DNA of 64,000 bases from Terribacillus halophilus (lineage in GTDB: Bacteria > Bacillota > Bacilli > Bacillales > Amphibacillaceae). A program made the position numbers and the translations under genes. Numbering within the stretch: position 1 is the stretch's first letter; each line of letters opens with the position of its first letter. Positions 34,800 to 43,722 of the stretch are shown here, piece after piece. The notes beneath the pieces were generated by a model. It saw only the letters and a list, made by a program, of their open reading frames with translations. It did no database searches and was not told where the DNA came from. Location: contig NZ_FMZB01000008.1 of the NCBI RefSeq assembly GCF_900101385.1, forward strand, positions 90,204-154,203, given 5' to 3'.

Positions 34800-35975
34800 A
34801 TGACAACGATTCTTTTACCAAAGCAAGGGCGTACGCTGGAAGAATATGAACTGGTCCATCCGGCTTCTTCTTATCCGACCGAGGGGGCCTTCCAAACAAG
34901 GATTGCCTATTCTGCAGCTCATGTGGTTGCAGATGCAACATCTAATGCACACCCTGTCCTTGGCGGAGCCGTTGATTGGGATGCTACTTTGGCGTATCGC
35001 AAAGCATTGTGGAAGCTTGGTTTCGGGGTGGCAGAAGCGATGGATACAGCACAGCGGGGGATGGGCCTTACGTGGGAAATGGCAAAGGAATTGATTTCGG
35101 TAAGTGCGGCGGAAGCGAAAAAGGAGAATGCAATGCTTGCATCCGGCGCTGGGACGGATCATTTGCCGGCAGACAGGACGTATACGATGGCAGAGATCAA
35201 GCAAGCTTATGAGGAGCAGTGTACATTTGTCGAAAGCACCGGAAGCCAGATTATTCTGATGGCAAGCCGTGCATTGGCTGCCAGTGGCCGATCTGCGGCA
35301 GATTACAAGGATGTATACGGGCATGTGCTGGAAGGAGTGAAAAAGCCAGTCATCCTGCATTGGCTTGGACCGATGTTCGACCCGAAATTGACGGGCTATT
35401 GGGGTGCGGAAGCAATCAGCCAGGCGATGGATGCTTGTCTTGATTTGATCCACCAGCATGAAACGAAAATCGACGGAATCAAGATTTCCCTGCTGGATAA
35501 AGACAAGGAAATCGAGATGCGATCCCAGTTGCCTGCATCTGTTCGTATGTATACAGGAGATGATTTCAACTATCCAGAGTTGATTCAAGGGGATGGCGAG
35601 CAGTACAGTCATGCACTGCTCGGGATATTCGATGCGATTGCACCAGCTGCATCGGAGGCGCTGCGTGCACTTGATGCCGGTGATCTGGAAGGATATCGGG
35701 AAATTTTCGATAAAACGGTGCCGCTTGCAAGGCACATCTTCGAGACACCGACGTACGCGTACAAAACAGGGGTCGTTTTCCTGGCCTATCTGAATGGTTA
35801 TCAATCACATTTCCGGATGATCGGCGGGGCGGAAGGGGCTAGGTCGGTTGTTCATTTGAGTGAGCTATTCCGTCTGGCTGATCAAGCAGGTGTCCTGGTG
35901 GACCCAGCACTTGCTGCCGAGCGGATGCAGCTTGTACTGAAGCTTGCAGGCATTGAGCAGAAGGTGATGTCATGA
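34800..35975 (+). CDS. DUF993 protein, dihydrodipicolinate-synthase-like aldolase superfamily
   Basis: 391 aa from ATG 34800, seven bases after AAAAGGAGG. The sequence is that of DUF993, a large branch related to the Schiff-base-forming DHDPS/NAL aldolases: FQTRIAYSAAHVVADATSNA near the N-terminus, KPVILHWLGPMFDP, IDGIKISLLDKDKE with the presumed Schiff-base Lys, and YTGDDFNYPELI. These proteins are uncharacterised as far as I know. Here one sits between a dehydrogenase and an isomerase, so a retro-aldol cleavage of an oxidised sugar is plausible. Confidence 0.85.
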   Translation: MTTILLPKQGRTLEEYELVHPASSYPTEGAFQTRIAYSAAHVVADATSNAHPVLGGAVDWDATLAYRKALWKLGFGVAEAMDTAQRGMGLTWEMAKELISVSAAEAKKENAMLASGAGTDHLPADRTYTMAEIKQAYEEQCTFVESTGSQIILMASRALAASGRSAADYKDVYGHVLEGVKKPVILHWLGPMFDPKLTGYWGAEAISQAMDACLDLIHQHETKIDGIKISLLDKDKEIEMRSQLPASVRMYTGDDFNYPELIQGDGEQYSHALLGIFDAIAPAASEALRALDAGDLEGYREIFDKTVPLARHIFETPTYAYKTGVVFLAYLNGYQSHFRMIGGAEGARSVVHLSELFRLADQAGVLVDPALAAERMQLVLKLAGIEQKVMS

Positions 35976-36790
35976 CAAAGGCAGATTTGCAGCTTCTCAG
36001 TCTCAATCAGATTACGACAGAAAACTGGTCCCTGACCGAAGCAATCCAAGGCTGTGCTCGCCATGATATCCATTGGATTTCGATTTGGCGTCACAAGTTG
36101 GAAGAAATCGGCGTGAAAGAAGCGAAAAAGCTGTTGACCGAATACGGCGTACAAGTTTCCAGTCTTTGCCGCGGCGGCATGTTCCCGGCAGCGACAGAGC
36201 AGGAGAGACAGCAGCGCATCGACGACAATAAACGGGCGATAGAAGATGCAAAGGCATTGGGGACCGATGTACTGGTACTCGTATGCGGACCTGCAACCGA
36301 TAAAAATATTGCGCAGGCTCGTCATTGGGTGGAGGCAGGCATTGAGGCAATACTGCCGTATGCGGAAGAGATGGGTGTAAAGCTTGGAATCGAGCCGCTT
36401 CATCCGATGTATGCGGCAGACCGCTCGGTGATCAATACACTGGGCCAGGCGAACACACTGGCTGAAAAACTTCAGTCCGATCATCTAGGAGTAGTGGCCG
36501 ATGCCTTCCATGTTTGGTGGGATCCTGAGCTTGAGAAACAGATTGCCCGTGCCAGAGGTAAGATTCTCGGGTTCCACGTATCGGATTGGAAGGTCCCGAT
36601 GAAAGATATGTTCAAAGGAAGGGCCATGATGGGAGAGGGTGTCATCAATCTCCGGGAGATGCGCAGCATGGTGGAGGAAGCAGGCTACCAAGGACCGATA
36701 GAAGTGGAAATCATCAATCAGGAAATTTGGGATCAGCCGGGAGATGAGGTGCTTCATCAAATGAAGCGATGCTATCAGGCACATGTATAA
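35972..36790 (+). CDS. Sugar phosphate isomerase/epimerase family TIM-barrel protein
   Basis: 272 aa of the xylose-isomerase-like AP endonuclease 2 superfamily. Metal-site residues are suggested by GIEPLHPMYA (Glu), VADAFHVWWD (Asp/His), FHVSDWK (His) and IEVEIIN (Glu). The ATG overlaps the DUF993 stop as ATGA. Members include hydroxypyruvate isomerase, 2-keto-myo-inositol dehydratase and 3-keto-sugar epimerases; activity on the keto product of the neighbouring dehydrogenases is likely. Confidence 0.88.
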   Translation: MTKADLQLLSLNQITTENWSLTEAIQGCARHDIHWISIWRHKLEEIGVKEAKKLLTEYGVQVSSLCRGGMFPAATEQERQQRIDDNKRAIEDAKALGTDVLVLVCGPATDKNIAQARHWVEAGIEAILPYAEEMGVKLGIEPLHPMYAADRSVINTLGQANTLAEKLQSDHLGVVADAFHVWWDPELEKQIARARGKILGFHVSDWKVPMKDMFKGRAMMGEGVINLREMRSMVEEAGYQGPIEVEIINQEIWDQPGDEVLHQMKRCYQAHV

Positions 36791-36805
36791 AAGGGGAGTG
36801 TTTAT

Positions 36806-37900
36806 ATGGCACTGCTGAATCAATTGGAGGAGCTGGCCCAAAGCGCTGCTGAAGCGGCTGCCATCCGGGAAATCGTGCCTTTCACTTTTTCCGTTGCCGG
36901 GCTGGATCACCCGCATATCTATGGTATGGTACAAGGTTTATTGGATGCAGGGGCACAGCTTGTGCATATCTATGACCGTAATCCCGATCAGGCACATGCA
37001 CTCTCGGCGGAATTCCAAACAGGAAAAGTCGCAGCGGAGCTGTCGGAGATATTGCATAGCGACGTTGATCTGGTAGCCACAAGTATTGTGCCATCCGAGA
37101 GGGGGGCGTTAGGTGTTCAGGTGTTGGAACATGACAAGCATTTTCTGTCTGCAAAAGCGCCATTCACAACGATGGCTCAATTGCATGCAGCGGAGGATGC
37201 GGTGCGCCGATCGGGAAAGAAATGGGCGGTGTTTTACAGCGAGCGATTAGCAGTGGAAGCTGCTTTGCTTGCTGATGAGATTGTACAGGAAGGACTGATC
37301 GGGGAGCTATTCCAGCTCACCGGTTCCGGTCCGCATCGACTGCAGGCACAAACGAGACCGGCATGGTTTTTCGATCCGCAGAAAAACGGTGGGATCCTTT
37401 GTGATATCGGCAGCCATCAAATCGAACAGCTGCTTCATTATGCAAGATGTAACGAAGCGAATGTGCTGCATAGCAAGGTGGCGAATTATGCCCATCCGCA
37501 GTATGGTGACTGGCAGGATTTCGGTGATGCAACACTTGTTACGAATACAGGGATCAGCCAATACTTCCGTGTCGATTGGTTCACACCCGAAGGACTTCGG
37601 GTCTGGGGAGACGGACGAACGGTGCTGCACGGCACGAATGGGTTTGTGGAACTGCGCAAATACACGGATGTGGCGCGATCGGCGGAAGGAGATCATCTGT
37701 ACGTTGTAACGGACCGGGAGGAGGTTTACTTTCCTGCGAAAGGAAAGGTCGGGACTCCATATTTCAAACAGTTGATCGATGATTGTATGCTGGGGACGGA
37801 GAAGGCGATGAGTCAGGAACATACTTTCCAGGCAGCGGCTCTGGCAATCCAAGCGCAGGAGCAGGCAATCAGCCTGATAAAGGCAGGGGAGAAACAATGA
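36806..37900 (+). CDS. Gfo/Idh/MocA-family oxidoreductase, second of three
   Basis: 364 aa. The Rossmann fold starts unusually late (residues 27-40, FSVAGLDHPHIYGMVQG) after a 25-residue leader. The family EKP motif is replaced by SAKAPF, keeping Lys but losing the Glu and shifting the Pro. The C-terminal domain still has NGGILCDIGSHQIEQLL, with the catalytic histidine. The enzyme may therefore have altered cofactor or substrate use. Next gene overlaps by ATGA. Confidence 0.85.
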   Translation: MALLNQLEELAQSAAEAAAIREIVPFTFSVAGLDHPHIYGMVQGLLDAGAQLVHIYDRNPDQAHALSAEFQTGKVAAELSEILHSDVDLVATSIVPSERGALGVQVLEHDKHFLSAKAPFTTMAQLHAAEDAVRRSGKKWAVFYSERLAVEAALLADEIVQEGLIGELFQLTGSGPHRLQAQTRPAWFFDPQKNGGILCDIGSHQIEQLLHYARCNEANVLHSKVANYAHPQYGDWQDFGDATLVTNTGISQYFRVDWFTPEGLRVWGDGRTVLHGTNGFVELRKYTDVARSAEGDHLYVVTDREEVYFPAKGKVGTPYFKQLIDDCMLGTEKAMSQEHTFQAAALAIQAQEQAISLIKAGEKQ

Positions 37901-39087
37901 AGCAAGCAGTCGTCTTAGTTGGAATGAATGGTTACGGGGAGCATTACTTGCATGCATTACTGAAAAGGGACGATATCACGCTAGCTGGTATCGTGGAAAT
38001 CAATCCCGAAAGAAGCGGGCTTTTGAAACTCGTGGAGCAGCGGGAGGTTCCCGTCTATTCGGACATGGACGCTTTTTATCAGCAAAAGCAAGCAGATTTG
38101 GCGATAATTGCAACACCCATCCATTTGCATACCGAGCAGGCAATTTTTGCACTTCGGCATGGTTCAAATGTTCTTTGTGAAAAACCGATTTTCGCCGATA
38201 TGCGTGATCGGGTGAAATGGGAAGAGGCAATTTCAGACTCAGGCAAGTGGGCTGCCATCGGTTTCAACTGGTCTTTTACTGCACCGATCCTTGAGCTGAA
38301 AAAGGATATCCGAAAAGGGATCTATGGAAAGCCGAAGCAGCTGAAAACCTTGATGCTGTGGCCGCGGGACGAAGCGTATTTTTCTCGTTCGGCTTGGGCG
38401 GGGAAGCTGCGTGCGCAAGATGGACGGCAAATTCGCGATAGTGTAGCCAATAATGCTGCGGCTCACTTCATCCATAATATGCTTTACATGCTGGGTCAGG
38501 AGCTGCAGGGGACGGTCGGCGTCAAACGCCTGGAAGCTGAGCTGTACCGAGCCAATGACATAGAAACATTTGATACATGTGCCATCCGTTTTTATACAGA
38601 TGAAGGGTGCGAACTGCTTTTTTATGGATCTCATGCTACAGAGACAGAGCATGGACCGCAGTTCAGTTACACTTTCGAAAAAGGAAATATCATCTATGAT
38701 TGCAATCTTGACCAAGGCATCATCACTGGGTACACGGAAGATGGTCAGGAGAAAGTCTATGGCAATCCGCAGGCGAATCATTTGGATAAATTGGATTATT
38801 GTATTGCAGCGCTGGCAGATGGCAGGGAGATTCCATGCACATTTGAAACTGCGCTCGGTCATGCGGCGATTATTGATGCATTACATCATGATAAAGCAGC
38901 TGTACAGCCATTCCCTAACGAAGTAATTTCAAAGACAGCGAAGAATAGCAGGACCGTCATCGGTTTGGATAAGACGATGCATGCGTGCTATAGGAGCGGA
39001 AAGCTGCCGCATGAATTGCATGTACCATGGAGCAAATCCGCTGAACGAGTTGATGTGATTTCGACACTGCAGAAGGGGAGTACTTGA
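37897..39087 (+). CDS. Gfo/Idh/MocA-family oxidoreductase, third of three
   Basis: 396 aa from ATG 37897, overlapping the previous stop as ATGA, with GGGGAG upstream; the in-frame start at 37783 is inside the preceding gene. Rossmann GMNGYGEHYL, canonical CEKPIFAD (about 97) and a C-terminal domain with RDSVANNAAAHFIHNMLYM. It is the last enzyme gene before the TRAP transporter genes. Three different dehydrogenases in one operon suggest successive oxidation and reduction steps, as in 3-keto-sugar pathways. Confidence 0.88.
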   Translation: MKQAVVLVGMNGYGEHYLHALLKRDDITLAGIVEINPERSGLLKLVEQREVPVYSDMDAFYQQKQADLAIIATPIHLHTEQAIFALRHGSNVLCEKPIFADMRDRVKWEEAISDSGKWAAIGFNWSFTAPILELKKDIRKGIYGKPKQLKTLMLWPRDEAYFSRSAWAGKLRAQDGRQIRDSVANNAAAHFIHNMLYMLGQELQGTVGVKRLEAELYRANDIETFDTCAIRFYTDEGCELLFYGSHATETEHGPQFSYTFEKGNIIYDCNLDQGIITGYTEDGQEKVYGNPQANHLDKLDYCIAALADGREIPCTFETALGHAAIIDALHHDKAAVQPFPNEVISKTAKNSRTVIGLDKTMHACYRSGKLPHELHVPWSKSAERVDVISTLQKGST

Positions 39088-39112
39088 TTGCAGGCTGTCG
39101 GATGCTATAAAT

Positions 39113-39126
39113 TGTAAGCGCTTTAT
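39113..39126 (+). promoter_or_regulatory. cre-like site before the TRAP transporter genes
   Basis: TGTAAGCGCTTTAT matches cre at 12 of 14 positions and lies 23 bp before dctP. It is close in sequence to the site at 33582, suggesting that the same regulator controls both halves of the locus. Confidence 0.5.
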
Positions 39127-39148
39127 AACAAATTATGGAGGGTGAGTT

Positions 39149-40159
39149 ATGAATCGAGCAAAAACGACGTGGCTGATTCTTGCTGTTTTGCTGCTTGCCA
39201 TTGGCGTGCTCATGTTTGTCGCTCCTTCTTCGGATGCCGCTGGCCAGGAGGCGAGGAGGCTGACGATGGGACATATCCATAATCCAAATAGTCCGGTATA
39301 TGCCAGTCTGGAGGAATTCAGCGGGGAGCTGGAAAACCGCACGGATGGCGTGCTGACAACGGATATCTATACCGAAGGCGGTCTTGGGGATGAAAGAGTA
39401 ATGCTTGAGCTTGTTCAAAATGGCGTAGTCGATATGGCGAAAGTGAATGGCGGGGTTCTGGAGAGTTTCTACTCCGATTTCTCTGTTTTCAGTTTGCCTT
39501 ATGTCTTCGAGGATGAAGAGCATTTCAAACGGGTCATGCAGTCTGATATCGTAAAAGACCTCTATGAAGAGTTGGAGTCTATCGGTTTGCATGGTATCGC
39601 TTATTACGATGCCGGGGCAAGAAGCTTTTATACAGCAGACACACCGATTGAGGAGCCGGAAGACTTGAATGGGCTGAAGATACGGACCATGACGAATACA
39701 ACATCCATCCGGACAATGGAATTGTTGGGAGCTTCACCGACGCCGCTGCCTGCCCCGGAGGTTTACACAGGGCTGCAGCAAGGGGTCATTGATGGGGCCG
39801 AGAGCAGCCCGATTGCATTGACGGATGCGAATCATGGCGAGGTAGCTAAGTTTTTTTCTTATGACGAACATACACGAATTCCGGATTTTCTTATCATGAG
39901 CGAAAAGACATGGGATAGTCTGACGGCAGAGCAGCAGCAGGCTGTCGAGGAAGCAGCAGCAATTTCTTCTGAGAATCATAATGACCGCTGGGACCAGCTG
40001 ATCGAAGAAAGCATCAAGAAAGCAGAGGACGAGATGGGTGTAACTTTCAATGAACTCGATCAGGAGCCTTTCAAGGAACTAGTACAGCCGCTGATTGAAG
40101 AGAGACGAAAGGACCCGGAAGTGGCTAAAGTCTTGGATGACATTGCAGCCCTGCAGTGA
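39149..40159 (+). CDS. TRAP transporter substrate-binding protein DctP
   Basis: 336 aa extracytoplasmic receptor with an uncleaved or cleaved N-terminal helix (about 8-26); no lipobox. The DctP pattern is clear: LTMGHIHNPNSPVY, GLGDERVMLELVQNG, and the carboxylate-binding Arg179 in LNGLKIRTMTN; a second Arg in GARSFY (158). The Arg that clamps a ligand carboxylate is kept, so the substrate is probably an acid such as a uronate or aldonate. Downstream small and large membrane subunits complete the system. Confidence 0.92.
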   Translation: MNRAKTTWLILAVLLLAIGVLMFVAPSSDAAGQEARRLTMGHIHNPNSPVYASLEEFSGELENRTDGVLTTDIYTEGGLGDERVMLELVQNGVVDMAKVNGGVLESFYSDFSVFSLPYVFEDEEHFKRVMQSDIVKDLYEELESIGLHGIAYYDAGARSFYTADTPIEEPEDLNGLKIRTMTNTTSIRTMELLGASPTPLPAPEVYTGLQQGVIDGAESSPIALTDANHGEVAKFFSYDEHTRIPDFLIMSEKTWDSLTAEQQQAVEEAAAISSENHNDRWDQLIEESIKKAEDEMGVTFNELDQEPFKELVQPLIEERRKDPEVAKVLDDIAALQ

Positions 40160-40198
40160 CACGGCGGCGTTACAGAAAAACCAGAGGAGCTGAACGAG

Positions 40199-40690
40199 GT
40201 GGAAAAAGTACGGTATTGGATAGATAAATGTATTTTGCTGGTGACTTGTACATTGACTGTCTTCTTGGTTGCAGGTGCAATCTGGCAAGTCTTCACACGC
40301 TTTGTCCTGCAGAATCCGAGCGTGTTCACAGAAGAGGTACTGCGGTTTTCTTTCATTTGGGTTGGATTGCTCGGAGCAAGTTATGCATTTGGAGTGAAAG
40401 AGCATATTGCGCTCACATTCCTGATGTCCAAATGGAAGGCTGCCAAAGATAAAAAAGCAGCCGAGCTAATCATCGAAGTGACGGTGCTTCTGTTCATGGT
40501 CGTCGTCTTTATCATTGGCGGCACACAGCTGATGCTTGCTTCCATGACACAGACTTCGCCGGTTCTTGGACTGCCGATGGGCTATGTCTATGCTGCGCTG
40601 CCATTGTCCGGTTTATTGAGTGTGTATTACATCGTGACGAATCGACTTATGGCACGTAAAGAAGCTGCCCGGGGGAGGGATGCAGCATGA
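40199..40690 (+). CDS. TRAP transporter small permease DctQ
   Basis: 163 aa from GTG 40199 with AGAGGAGC upstream. Four membrane helices (about 8-30, 43-65, 82-105, 120-142) and the family pattern RFSFIWVGLLGASYAFGVKEH. It associates with DctM to form the Na+-dependent membrane complex. Stop overlaps the dctM start as ATGA. Confidence 0.92.
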   Translation: MEKVRYWIDKCILLVTCTLTVFLVAGAIWQVFTRFVLQNPSVFTEEVLRFSFIWVGLLGASYAFGVKEHIALTFLMSKWKAAKDKKAAELIIEVTVLLFMVVVFIIGGTQLMLASMTQTSPVLGLPMGYVYAALPLSGLLSVYYIVTNRLMARKEAARGRDAA

Positions 40691-41997
40691 CGAGTGTCGT
40701 TCTTGCGGGTATTGTGCTATTTGCTTTGTTCTTTCTTTTGATCTTTTTCGGTGTCCCGATTGCGATCAGTATCGGGTTATCATCAATGGCAGCAGGAGCC
40801 ATGCTGCTGCCATTCGACGAGATACTAATCGTTGTCTCACAACAGTTCGTTACCGGGATTGACAGCTTTGTGCTGTTGTCACTCATTTTCTTCACATTGG
40901 CAGGAAGTATTATGAATACAGGTGGAATTGCACAGCGGCTGATCAACTTTGCCAAGCTTTTAGCAGGACGGCTGCCGGGGTCCTTGGCCCATACAAATGT
41001 AATAGGCAACACATTATTTGGGGCTTTGTCCGGCTCAGCTATTGCTTCTGCAGCTACCATGGGGAAAATCATGTCACCCTTACAAAAGAAGGAAGGTTAT
41101 GACCCTACATATTCAGCGGCCGTCAACGTAGCCTCCGCGCCTGCCGGTTTGATCATCCCGCCAAGCGGCACACCAATCTTATATTCTGTTTTAAGCGGCG
41201 GAACATCGATTGGCGCATTGTTTATTGCCGGGTATTTGCCAGGTATCCTAATGTCGGTGCTAATCATGGTGACAGCCTATATCATTGCAAAACGTAGGGG
41301 CTATGCTGTCTCTGAACCGATTCGCTTCTCGCAGGCAGCTAAAGTGACGTTGGATGCAATTCCTAGTCTTTTGCTTATTGTTGTTGTCATCGGAGGTATA
41401 TCATTCGGTGTGTTCACTGCAACCGAAGGGGCAGCTGTAGCCATTCTCTATGCTGTGGTACTATGCTTGATTTACCGAAGCTTGAGATGGAAGGATGTTC
41501 CTGTAATATTGCGGGATACGGTTATCTTCTCTGGGGTCATCTTATTGCTTATCGGCGCATCGTCAGCAATGTCCTGGATTCTATCCTACTCCAAGCTGCC
41601 GCAACTTGTTAGTTCAGGTATCCTTCAAATCAGTGATAGTCCGATGATATTAATACTCATCATGGTGCTATTGCTGCTGCTTGTCGGAACGTTTATGGAT
41701 ATTGCCCCAGCTTTGCTCATCTTTACACCGATTCTTTTGCCGATTGCATTGGAGCTAGGTGTTCACCCTGTTCATTTCGGAATGATCATGTCTATGGGAC
41801 TGGCAATCGGTACAATCACTCCGCCAGTGGGTACAGTGCTCTTTATAGGTGCTAAGGTGGGAAACGTCACAATCGAACAAGTGACCAAGCCTCTTTTGCT
41901 CTTTTATATTCCGGTGTTACTCGCCTTTTTGGCAGTCGCTTATATTCCAGGATTAAGCCTCTGGCTGCCGGAGCTCATGGGTGTACTCGATAAATAA
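40687..41997 (+). CDS. TRAP transporter large permease DctM
   Basis: 436 aa, normal DctM length, with about twelve hydrophobic helices. Signatures: FFGVPIAISIGLSS near the N-terminus, TNVIGNTLFGALSGSAIASAA in the middle (given here as two adjoining motifs) and MIMSMGLAIGTITPPVG with the TPP loop near the C-terminus. It is the ion-coupled translocator. Last gene of the catabolic/transport locus. Confidence 0.93.
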   Translation: MTSVVLAGIVLFALFFLLIFFGVPIAISIGLSSMAAGAMLLPFDEILIVVSQQFVTGIDSFVLLSLIFFTLAGSIMNTGGIAQRLINFAKLLAGRLPGSLAHTNVIGNTLFGALSGSAIASAATMGKIMSPLQKKEGYDPTYSAAVNVASAPAGLIIPPSGTPILYSVLSGGTSIGALFIAGYLPGILMSVLIMVTAYIIAKRRGYAVSEPIRFSQAAKVTLDAIPSLLLIVVVIGGISFGVFTATEGAAVAILYAVVLCLIYRSLRWKDVPVILRDTVIFSGVILLLIGASSAMSWILSYSKLPQLVSSGILQISDSPMILILIMVLLLLLVGTFMDIAPALLIFTPILLPIALELGVHPVHFGMIMSMGLAIGTITPPVGTVLFIGAKVGNVTIEQVTKPLLLFYIPVLLAFLAVAYIPGLSLWLPELMGVLDK

Positions 41998-41999
41998 AG

Positions 42000-42033
42000 A
42001 GAAAGCCTTCTTCCACAGGAAGAAGGCTTTTGT
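42000..42033. terminator. Bidirectional terminator between dctM and narK
   Basis: AAAGCCTTCTTCC (42002-42014), ACA loop, GGAAGAAGGCTTT (42018-42030), flanked by A- and T-tracts. Confidence 0.93.
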
Positions 42034-43538
42034 TATTGGTTTACAGCTAAATTTGTTACATCATTGAATACCCCGACATAACTCTTCGTTTCTCCCGCAT
42101 GGTTTTTCACTGGACTGATTGTGAGCCATTCAGGATAGATCTCCCCGTTCTTTCGTTTATTCCATATTTCTCCTTCCCAGAAACCATCTCTTTCAATAGA
42201 CTGCCACATGGCTTCGTAAAAGGCTTTATCATGTCGACCGGATTGCAGCAGATTGGGCTTTTTACCTGCTACGTCATCCTGTGTGTAGCCAGTGATGCGT
42301 GTGAATGCCGGATTGATTTGCTGAATGACCAAGTGACTGTCCGTGACCATGATACCTTCCGCTGTTCCGCTGATGATCTTGCTGCTAACATCCACTTGTT
42401 CGCGGTAGTAAAGATAGACGACGATCAAGAAACTCACCATCGCGAATTCAGATAACAACATGAAGGCGATTGCATGTTGTCCAGTGATGGCGGAAACCGA
42501 TGTAAGAAGCAGCGGAGGGAAGAAACCGCCTAAGCCACCCATGGCAGACACGATTCCATTCACAATCCCTGCTTGTTTGTGGAAATACAACGGTACGAGC
42601 TTGAAAACCGTACCATTTCCGATACCGACTGTACATGCCACGGCAAGTGCGCCAACCGTATACCAAAGCAGACTTGGAGAGAAGGATAGCAAAATGCCGG
42701 ACAAGGCGACGCCGACGAATACAAGCATCAACAGGATGAAGGCATCGAAGCGATCAGCCAGCCATCCCCCGACAGGACGCAGCAGCGTAGCGATGACAAT
42801 GAAGATGGCAGTCCTGATCCCGGCATCAACGGGATCCAGTCCGAAGCTGTCGACCAAAAGACTTGGAAGGAATACAGTGAACGCCACAAAAGCCCCGAAT
42901 GTAATGAAATAAAACAAACTGACAAACCAGAGAATCGGGTTTCGGTAAACGCCTTTGATTTGCTCTACCATGGATTTCTTTGCTTTCTCCTCACGCTTGT
43001 CTCCGAATAGGAAAATAAGCACGGCATATACGAGAAGTAAAATCAAATAAAGCCGCACGGTACTTTGCCAGCCTATCGACCCTGCTAGAATCGGTGCGCC
43101 AAAGGTCGTGATTGCTGTTCCGATATTGCCGATACCGTATATGCCGTTAATTAAACCGTGTTTTTCCTTCGGATAGTATTTTGGCAGGGAAGTTACCCCG
43201 ATGGAAAAGGTTGCACCGCCTATACCTAAAATCAGCCCCCCGATAATCAAATCCATGAAGCTATCAGCTGTACTGATATAGAAAACTGGTGCCGATAAAA
43301 TAATAAAGCTAAGCAAGAAAATGATCCGTGACCCGATTCGATCTGTATAAAAACCAATCGGAATACGTAATAGCGATCCAAGTACAACAGGAATAGCCGT
43401 AACGAGTGAGGCTTGGCCGGAAGTCAGTGTGATATCTTCCCGGATGTAAGGCATCAAGGAAGAAAGCAACACCCAAATCATGAATCCGACTACCAGACTG
43501 GATGTTTGTAAAGAGAGCTGAATCGTTGGTTTTTTCAT
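42033..43538 (-). CDS. narK: NarK-type nitrate/nitrite transporter fused to a C-terminal PAS domain
   Basis: 501 aa, about 100 longer than usual NarK. Residues 1-382 are an MFS transporter with twelve helices; nitrate-porter motifs include GIGGATFSIGVTSLPKYYP and VGIGNGTVFKLVPLYF. Residues about 385-501 form a PAS domain with GTAEGIMVTDSHLVIQQINP and GFWEGEIWNKRKNGEIYPEW, read as PAS core plus PAC; no kinase or cyclase follows. An FNR box at 43609-43624 and -10 TAAGAT sit upstream. The first half is confidently a nitrate/nitrite carrier; the PAS probably senses redox state or a ligand and tunes transport. Confidence 0.92.
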   Translation of the reverse strand: MKKPTIQLSLQTSSLVVGFMIWVLLSSLMPYIREDITLTSGQASLVTAIPVVLGSLLRIPIGFYTDRIGSRIIFLLSFIILSAPVFYISTADSFMDLIIGGLILGIGGATFSIGVTSLPKYYPKEKHGLINGIYGIGNIGTAITTFGAPILAGSIGWQSTVRLYLILLLVYAVLIFLFGDKREEKAKKSMVEQIKGVYRNPILWFVSLFYFITFGAFVAFTVFLPSLLVDSFGLDPVDAGIRTAIFIVIATLLRPVGGWLADRFDAFILLMLVFVGVALSGILLSFSPSLLWYTVGALAVACTVGIGNGTVFKLVPLYFHKQAGIVNGIVSAMGGLGGFFPPLLLTSVSAITGQHAIAFMLLSEFAMVSFLIVVYLYYREQVDVSSKIISGTAEGIMVTDSHLVIQQINPAFTRITGYTQDDVAGKKPNLLQSGRHDKAFYEAMWQSIERDGFWEGEIWNKRKNGEIYPEWLTISPVKNHAGETKSYVGVFNDVTNLAVNQ

Positions 43539-43608
43539 GAGAAACCTTTCCTTTCCATTAGTGAATGTCTTTTATGCTGTCATCTTACAAACTCCGTAAC
43601 AAATAGGT

Positions 43609-43624
43609 AGTGAAAAACATCACA
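43609..43624 (-). promoter_or_regulatory. FNR box of narK
   Basis: AGTGAAAAACATCACA differs from TGTGA-N6-TCACA at one position. On the minus strand a -10 TAAGAT (43582-43587) is placed for a start near 43575, i.e. centre at -41.5, a class II activator position. Confidence 0.75.
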
Positions 43625-43648
43625 ATCTAGGACGGTTTTTTCAGAATG

Positions 43649-43664
43649 TGTGATGTTTCTCACA
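43649..43664 (+). promoter_or_regulatory. FNR box of narGHJI
   Basis: TGTGATGTTTCTCACA fits TGTGA-N6-TCACA fully. A weak -10 (TTTAAC, 43685-43690) would put the start near 43697, about -41 from the box centre. narG begins at 43723. Confidence 0.85.
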
Positions 43665-43722
43665 ACTTGGCTTTTAGATTGGTGTTTAACTGAACGTAAG
43701 AACTTCGTTTGGAGGGACAACA

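Noticed and set aside
34815..35804. 329-residue minus-strand ORF
   Set aside because: Antisense to the DUF993 gene with no domain or ribosome binding site.
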